NCBI GenBank assembly: GCA_900553295.1
Contig: USCR01000092.1
Coordinates: 1-10,005 of the forward strand
DNA: 10,005 nucleotides
Source: an uncultured Eubacteriales bacterium
GTDB lineage: Bacteria; Bacillota; Clostridia; Christensenellales; Aristaeellaceae
Direction: 5' to 3'
In this document: piece after piece, positions 5,962-10,005 of the stretch
How positions within the stretch are numbered: position 1 is the first letter of the stretch
How the letters are laid out: each line of letters begins with the position of its first letter
Notes under the pieces: generated by a model
What the model saw: the letters and a program-made list of their open reading frames with translations, nothing else
What the model was told of the DNA's origin: nothing
The model's database searches: none
Program-made: the position numbers and the translations under genes

Positions 5962-6897
5962 TTATTCCGGGCAGGCGGAAATGAAATAGAGGATGTCGCC
6001 CACCGCTCGGATCTTGCCGGTGGAGAGGCTGTTGATCTTTTTGTTGTTCAAAATCAGGCTGGAGGACGAACCGCCGTCCAGGTTGTAGGCGTTCTGTGCC
6101 CCCAGATCATAGAGCACCTGGGCGAACTCCGGCAGGGTTAGCCCGGTGGAGCCGGGATTTTCGGGTCCTTCGGTGGTTACCACCAGGTAGCTCAGCGGCC
6201 CCATCTGCGCAATGGCGATGCGCTGGGTCTCCTTGTTGGGCGTATTCGCCTTCAAGGGGAATTCCGTGGTCTTGACCCCGTCAATCACCAGTCCCGGGCC
6301 AAAGGTAAAGGCCTGGACAATGTTGCCCGTGAAGGCGCGGATCTCCTCCTCGGTGGTGGAGGGGATGATGGTAAAGTCGCCCTTATCGTCAATAATCAGG
6401 GTATCGTAGTCCTCGTTGAACTTTTCCCGCAATACTTCCCCATTGCGCACAATAAAGCCCTGGTTATGGTAGACGAAGTAGTCCCCGTTGATGGCCAGGA
6501 CCGCGTTCACGCGCTTGGCAATCACGCTGGCCTTGGCCGTGGACTTGGAAGGGTAGGGCTTGTTCAGCTCCGTGCGCAGCTGCGTGGGAGAAGCCACCTG
6601 AATCCAGGCCGCCAGGCACGTGGTGTCGTAGGCGCGGAATTCCTCGATGCGGATGCTCAGGCTATCGTCCAGATAGCCGGTCTCATCGGGCAAGTAAGCA
6701 TCCGCATGGGGCGCATAGGGGGTATCCGCCTGGTAGTCAATCGTCGGGACATCTGTCAAGGGAAGCGTTACCGGTTCATATACCGGATATTCCGTGAACT
6801 CCTCGGCCACGGCCAACGGTGTAAAGGTAGGCACCATCAGCGCCAGCAGTGCCAACATGACCACCAGCGCCACAGCACGCAGGATTGTTTTTCCCAT
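5962..6897 (-). CDS. Exported phosphodiester glycosidase family protein (NAGPA domain), copy A
   Basis: This 311-residue protein has a signal peptide (hydrophobic core 8-22, likely cleavage after AVA at 31) and then a linker rich in Pro, Tyr and acidic residues to about 80. The NAGPA domain covers about 80-310 with INGDYFVYHNQGFIVRNGE (136-154), FGPGLVIDGVK (199-209), GPLSYLVVTTEGPE (233-246) and AYNLDGGSSSS (270-280), close to the usual NLDGGGSS signature. The family cleaves sugar-phosphodiester bonds; a wall or capsular polymer is the plausible target, but that is inference. It shares long blocks with copy B, so the two arose by duplication. ATG 6897 has AAGGAG only two bases upstream, an unusually short spacer, but the next Met (14) would remove the signal peptide. 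It follows the LCP gene after 28 nt and probably shares its promoter. Confidence 0.9.
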   Translation of the reverse strand: MGKTILRAVALVVMLALLALMVPTFTPLAVAEEFTEYPVYEPVTLPLTDVPTIDYQADTPYAPHADAYLPDETGYLDDSLSIRIEEFRAYDTTCLAAWIQVASPTQLRTELNKPYPSKSTAKASVIAKRVNAVLAINGDYFVYHNQGFIVRNGEVLREKFNEDYDTLIIDDKGDFTIIPSTTEEEIRAFTGNIVQAFTFGPGLVIDGVKTTEFPLKANTPNKETQRIAIAQMGPLSYLVVTTEGPENPGSTGLTLPEFAQVLYDLGAQNAYNLDGGSSSSLILNNKKINSLSTGKIRAVGDILYFISACPE

Positions 6898-6925
6898 AGC
6901 TCCTTACGCTCTCCTCTCGGCCCCG

Positions 6926-8056
6926 TCAGTTGGCAGGGATGTATTCGCCATAAATAAAGGTATGCAGCGCTTCAATATTTTCCTGCTTACGCGCCGTGGT
7001 GCGGAAGGCAATCACGCTGGAGCCGTTGGATTCATCGTACTTCCAGGTTTCATCCATGGGCACGCGCATTTGCTCCATCAGGTCCTCGCCCTGCTGGGCG
7101 CGGGTGACAATGCCGCTGGACAGCACCTGCATGCCCAGGGTTGCCATGTCGCTGGCGCTCATGTTGGTAAGCACATAGGGCATGGCCACGGAAATCAGCT
7201 CCACCATGCGGTCCAGGGACATGTCCTGCATCACCTGCTCCAGCAATACCTCCAGGAGCTTGCGCTGACGCTCGCTGCGGTTGAAGTCGTTTTCACCGCT
7301 GATGCCGCGGATGCGGGCATAGGTCACCGCCTGCATGCCGTCCAAATGATGCACGCCCGCCACAGCTTCCACCTTGTCCCGGTCGGGGTTGGTGTCGAAG
7401 GGCAGCGGCTCTTTCTTCAGTTCATAGTTGATGCGGCTGGCCTCGGTCTTGGTCAGCTCGATGTCCACGCCGCCCAGGTAGTCGATAATGGCGGCCAGAC
7501 CGTAGAAATTGATGGTAACAAACTTGTCGATGTTCAGCTCAAAGTTCTGGTTCACCGTGGCCATGGAGAGCTGTCCACCGCCCCAGCTGTAGGCGTTGGT
7601 AATCTTGTAGGGGTTCTTCTTGGTGGGGATGGTGACCAGCAGGTCACGCTGAATGGAGGTCAGCTTGATGGAGCCGTCCTGGGTGTTGATGGAGCAGATC
7701 AGCATGGCGTCGCTGCGTCCGCCCTCGGTAACATCCTGACGGTTGTCAATGCCCAGCAGCAGAATGTTCACCACATGGTCGGGCAGGTTTTCGTTGATCT
7801 CCAGCTGGGATTCATCAATGACCACCTCGCCCATATCCTCCAGGGTATCCAGCTCGGCCAGTTCGGCATCGCTGAGCACCTGATGCTCCTCGCCGTTTTC
7901 ATCCAGCACGACGTTTTCGGTCTCGTCAGCCTCCAGATCCCACTGGGCAAACAGGTCCTCTTCGGTCAATTCCTGGTCTTCCTGCGCGAAGGCCGTGGAA
8001 AAAAGCAGCATGCCTGCCGCGAAAGCCGCAAACAATCGTTTCATACCCGTACGCAA
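6926..8056 (-). CDS. LytR-CpsA-Psr (LCP) family protein
   Basis: LCP enzymes transfer glycopolymers such as teichoic acids or capsule from a polyprenyl carrier to peptidoglycan through a phosphodiester bond, outside the membrane. Residues about 95-265 form the LCP domain: NILLLGIDNR (97-106), GRSDAMLICSIN (113-124), SIQRDLLVTIP (134-144), ITNAYSWGGG (152-161), YLGGVDIEL (193-201), YARIRG (246-251) and DFNRSERQRKLLEVL (257-271). The conserved Asp104, Arg106, Asp116, Arg137, Asp138, Arg248, Arg260 and Arg263 are present. The N-terminus looks like a cleavable signal peptide (AFA before QED, about residue 24) rather than the usual membrane anchor. A very acidic linker, about 40% Asp and Glu, spans 25-92. 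The start is TTG, chosen because GGAGGAGG lies seven bases upstream; ATG 8044 would be 19 bases away. It is the promoter-proximal gene of the cluster. Confidence 0.92.
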   Translation of the reverse strand: MRTGMKRLFAAFAAGMLLFSTAFAQEDQELTEEDLFAQWDLEADETENVVLDENGEEHQVLSDAELAELDTLEDMGEVVIDESQLEINENLPDHVVNILLLGIDNRQDVTEGGRSDAMLICSINTQDGSIKLTSIQRDLLVTIPTKKNPYKITNAYSWGGGQLSMATVNQNFELNIDKFVTINFYGLAAIIDYLGGVDIELTKTEASRINYELKKEPLPFDTNPDRDKVEAVAGVHHLDGMQAVTYARIRGISGENDFNRSERQRKLLEVLLEQVMQDMSLDRMVELISVAMPYVLTNMSASDMATLGMQVLSSGIVTRAQQGEDLMEQMRVPMDETWKYDESNGSSVIAFRTTARKQENIEALHTFIYGEYIPAN

Positions 8057-8063
8057 AGCGTTT

Positions 8064-8071
8064 CCTCCTCC
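8064..8071 (-). promoter_or_regulatory. Ribosome binding site that fixes the TTG start of the LCP gene
   Basis: GGAGGAGG ends seven bases before TTG 8056, an ideal distance. The in-frame ATG four codons later (8044) is 19 bases from it and lacks its own site. Confidence 0.8.
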
Positions 8072-8099
8072 TTTACCCTTTGCAGCAATAATCCTTCAC

Positions 8100-8128
8100 A
8101 TTATACAACCAGCCCAGCGCCAATGCAA
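8100..8128 (-). promoter_or_regulatory. Sigma-A-type promoter for the envelope cluster (LCP gene first)
   Basis: On the minus strand TTGCAT (8123-8128) and a perfect TATAAT (8100-8105) are 17 nt apart. The start point would be near 8093, giving a leader of about 37 nt. About 100 nt separate it from the divergent asnA promoter; that stretch (8129-8229) is T-rich on the plus strand in its second half, and I see no gene or clear site in it. Confidence 0.85.
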
Positions 8129-8229
8129 CCGCTTCACCAAAGGGAAAGCGCGGAATTTACAATTTTTCCATGAAAACTGTTGTTTTTGTATTCCCATTGT
8201 TTCCTTTTCTCTTCCGCTTTTCTGCCGCC

Positions 8230-8259
8230 TTGGCAGGATGCGCGGCCCTGTGCTATAAT
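8230..8259 (+). promoter_or_regulatory. Sigma-A-type promoter for asnA
   Basis: TTGGCA (8230-8235) and TATAAT (8254-8259) are 18 nt apart, and TG at 8251-8252 makes an extended -10. Transcription would start near 8266, leaving about 32 nt before ATG 8298, too short for a riboswitch. A small palindrome, CTGCC-GCCTT-GGCAG (8222-8236), overlaps the -35 and could be an operator. Confidence 0.85.
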
Positions 8260-8297
8260 GCTTGGGACGGCCTCTGCCGGCGGAAAGGACATTGGCT

Positions 8298-9302
8298 ATG
8301 CACCTGATAATTCCCAAAGACTATAACCCTGTACTCAATACCCGGGATACGGAAATTGCCATCAAGCTGGTCAAGGACTTTTTTGAGCGGGAACTGGCCC
8401 GCCAGCTGAACCTTACCCGTGTCAGCGCCCCTATTATGGTAACCCCGCAAAGCGGCCTGAACGACAACCTCAACGGCGTGGAGCGCCCCGTGGACTTTGA
8501 CATTCTGGAGACCGGCGAACGGGCGGAGATCGTCCATTCCCTGGCCAAGTGGAAACGTATGGCCCTGAAAACCTACGGTTTTGCCCCCGGGGAAGGATTG
8601 TACACGGACATGAACGCCATCCGGCGGGACGAGATTACCGACAACATCCACTCCATTTTTGTGGACCAGTGGGACTGGGAGCGCATCCTTACGCCCCAGG
8701 AGCGCAACGAAGACACCCTGCGGGCCATTGTGGAAAAAATTTATGAAACCCTCCAGGCCACGGAAGATCATGTCTGCGCGCACTATCCCCATATTACCCC
8801 GGAGCTGCCCAAGCGCATCGCTTTTGTCACCACCCAGGAATTGGAGGACCGGTATCCCAACAAAACCAGCAAGGAGCGGGAATACCTGGCAGCCAAGGAG
8901 CACGGCGCGGTGTTCCTCATGGGCATTGGCGGCGCGCTGCGCTCCGGCAAAATTCACGACGGCCGTGCCCCCGACTATGACGATTGGTCCTTGAACGGCG
9001 ATATTCTCCTGTATTACAAGCCCCTGGACATCTCCCTGGAGCTCAGCTCCATGGGAATTCGCGTGGACCCCGCGGCCTTGCGGCGTCAGCTGGAGATACG
9101 CGGCTGCCAGGAGCGTGCCAAGCTTCCTTTTCAAGCGGCGCTGCTGCGCGGGGAACTGCCCCAGACCATCGGCGGCGGCATTGGTCAAAGCCGCATGTGC
9201 GTATACTTCCTGCGCAAGGCCCATGTGGGCGAGGTGCAGGCATCCCTGTGGCCGGCAGATGTAATGGACGCCTGCCGGAAGGCCAACATCCAGCTGCTGT
9301 AA
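8298..9302 (+). CDS. asnA: Aspartate-ammonia ligase (asparagine synthetase A)
   Basis: AsnA makes asparagine from aspartate, ammonia and ATP in the cytoplasm; its fold is related to class II aminoacyl-tRNA synthetases. The 334 residues fit the family (E. coli about 330). Motifs include GLNDNLNGVERPV (53-65), VHSLAKWKR (79-87), GEGLYTDMNAIRRDE (98-112), VDQWDWER (122-129), GAVFLMGIGG (203-212), HDGRAPDYDDW (220-230), LNGDIL (232-237), ELSSMGIRVD (248-257) and QTIGGGIGQSR (289-299). ATG 8298 has AAAGGA eight bases upstream; the earlier frame-open start at 8262 lies before the predicted transcription start, so I rejected it. It is transcribed from its own promoter, divergent from the envelope cluster. 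A small P-loop gene follows after 39 nt and is probably co-transcribed; the hairpin between them (9307-9324) has no T-run. Confidence 0.97.
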   Translation: MHLIIPKDYNPVLNTRDTEIAIKLVKDFFERELARQLNLTRVSAPIMVTPQSGLNDNLNGVERPVDFDILETGERAEIVHSLAKWKRMALKTYGFAPGEGLYTDMNAIRRDEITDNIHSIFVDQWDWERILTPQERNEDTLRAIVEKIYETLQATEDHVCAHYPHITPELPKRIAFVTTQELEDRYPNKTSKEREYLAAKEHGAVFLMGIGGALRSGKIHDGRAPDYDDWSLNGDILLYYKPLDISLELSSMGIRVDPAALRRQLEIRGCQERAKLPFQAALLRGELPQTIGGGIGQSRMCVYFLRKAHVGEVQASLWPADVMDACRKANIQLL

Positions 9303-9341
9303 GGCGCCGGGACGGATCTCCCGGGCAAAGGAGGCGGTTCC

Positions 9342-9893
9342 ATGAAGCTGGTTTTTCTCATTGGTGATGCCGCTGTGGGCAAGATGACCGTGGGCCAGGA
9401 ATTGATGAAGCGCACTGGCCTGCGGCTGTTTCACAACCACATGACCATCGAGCCCGTGCTGGAGATTTTCGGCTACTATCACAAGGCAGCCATTGACAGC
9501 CTGCGGGAAGTCATCTTCCGGGAATTCGCCGCGTCAGACTGCGCGGGAATGATTTTTACGCTCATGTGGGCCTTCGACCAGCCGGAGGATTGGGCCTATG
9601 TGGAGCATGTAAAGGAGATATTCCGCCCCTATGGCACCGAATTCTATTACGTAGAGCTGGTAGCCTCCCAGGAGATTCGCCTGGCGCGGAACGCCACGGC
9701 CAACCGTTTGAAGCACAAGGCCTCCAAGCGTGACCTGGAAAGCTCCAACCAGCGTCTTCTCCACGATGACGAACGGTATCGCCTGGAGAGTCTGCCCGGG
9801 GAAATACCCTTTGAAAATTATATGAAGATTGACAATTCCCATCTTGCGCCAGAGCTTGTAGCGCAAAGGATCAAGGAGCAGTTTGCTCTTTAA
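9342..9893 (+). CDS. Small P-loop NTPase, kinase-like
   Basis: This 183-residue protein has an N-terminal beta-strand and P-loop, FLIGDAAVGKMT at 5-16. GKMT in place of GKST or GKGT resembles nucleotide and shikimate kinase P-loops. HNHMTIEP (31-38) follows where such kinases bind their acceptor, and an Arg- and Lys-rich stretch (113-130) could form a lid. FTLMWAFDQ (72-80) may be the second core strand. No membrane segment is visible, so it is probably cytoplasmic. The family is commonly annotated only as AAA-family ATPase or shikimate-kinase-like, and I cannot name a substrate. ATG 9342 has AAAGGAGG about seven bases upstream. It lies 39 nt after asnA, probably in the same transcript, but no functional link is evident from sequence. 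Confidence 0.82.
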   Translation: MKLVFLIGDAAVGKMTVGQELMKRTGLRLFHNHMTIEPVLEIFGYYHKAAIDSLREVIFREFAASDCAGMIFTLMWAFDQPEDWAYVEHVKEIFRPYGTEFYYVELVASQEIRLARNATANRLKHKASKRDLESSNQRLLHDDERYRLESLPGEIPFENYMKIDNSHLAPELVAQRIKEQFAL

Positions 9894-9911
9894 GCTCTTG
9901 CCATCTTTCCA

Positions 9912-9981
9912 GGGTGTCGCAAAAGTAGTTTTCGCCTCTTTTGCGAGAAAGCAGCTTCGGCCAACCAGAGGTCGTCCGAAG
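9912..9981. repeat. Inverted repeats in the 3' non-coding end; possible edge of an insertion sequence
   Basis: After the last gene, TCGCAAAAG (9917-9925) pairs perfectly with CTTTTGCGA (9938-9946) across a 12-nt loop. A second imperfect hairpin follows (CTTCGG 9955-9960 with CCGAAG 9976-9981, with inner pairs). Neither is followed by a T-run, so they do not look like ordinary terminators. GGGTGTCGCAAAA (9912-9924) resembles, from memory, the outer ends of IS1182-family elements in Bacillota. No transposase is visible before the window ends, and the rest up to 10005 shows no gene. Confidence 0.35.
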
Positions 9982-10005
9982 TTGTAAGGAATTGGTTTGC
10001 AAGCA

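Noticed and set aside
9307..9324. Terminator between asnA and the P-loop gene
   Set aside because: CCGGGA/TCCCGG forms a six-pair hairpin but has no T-run and is followed directly by a ribosome site.

Overview
The window is a compact, GC-rich bacterial chromosome segment with strong AGGAGG-type ribosome binding sites, near-consensus sigma-A promoters and short intergenic gaps. A plsX-acpP-rnc block, an internalin-like leucine-rich-repeat protein, a LytR-CpsA-Psr protein and the homomeric ammonia-dependent AsnA together suggest a Gram-positive member of Bacillota, class Clostridia, possibly a Christensenellales-like gut anaerobe. The class is a moderate-confidence inference and the order is a guess.

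Layout. (1) 1-1966, plus strand: the 3' part of plsX, then acpP and rnc. A roughly 90-nt compound hairpin ending in eight T lies between acpP and rnc and looks like a terminator or attenuator in front of rnc. A bidirectional terminator (1975-2026) closes this block. (2) 2045-2848, minus strand: a tandem-GNAT acetyltransferase with its own promoter, convergent with rnc. (3) 2951-8056, minus strand: a five-gene envelope cluster, in transcription order LCP protein, phosphodiester glycosidase A, Lgt-like membrane protein, phosphodiester glycosidase B, secreted LRR protein. A clear promoter precedes the LCP gene. A long hairpin terminator (5850-5922) splits the cluster 2+3, and the last three genes are tightly coupled (2-nt gap, then 8-nt overlap). 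(4) 8298-9893, plus strand: asnA, with a divergent promoter, followed by a small P-loop kinase-like gene. (5) 9894-10005: no gene; two inverted repeats and a sequence resembling the end of an IS1182-type element.

The first block is housekeeping: PlsX makes acyl-phosphate from acyl-ACP, AcpP carries the acyl chain, and RNase III processes RNA. The envelope cluster is the most interesting part. LCP enzymes attach glycopolymers to the wall through phosphodiester bonds, and the two NAGPA-type proteins belong to a family that hydrolyses sugar phosphodiesters. The cluster could therefore combine attachment and trimming of a wall polymer. The Lgt-like protein appears to lack several residues that are important in true Lgt, so its role is open.
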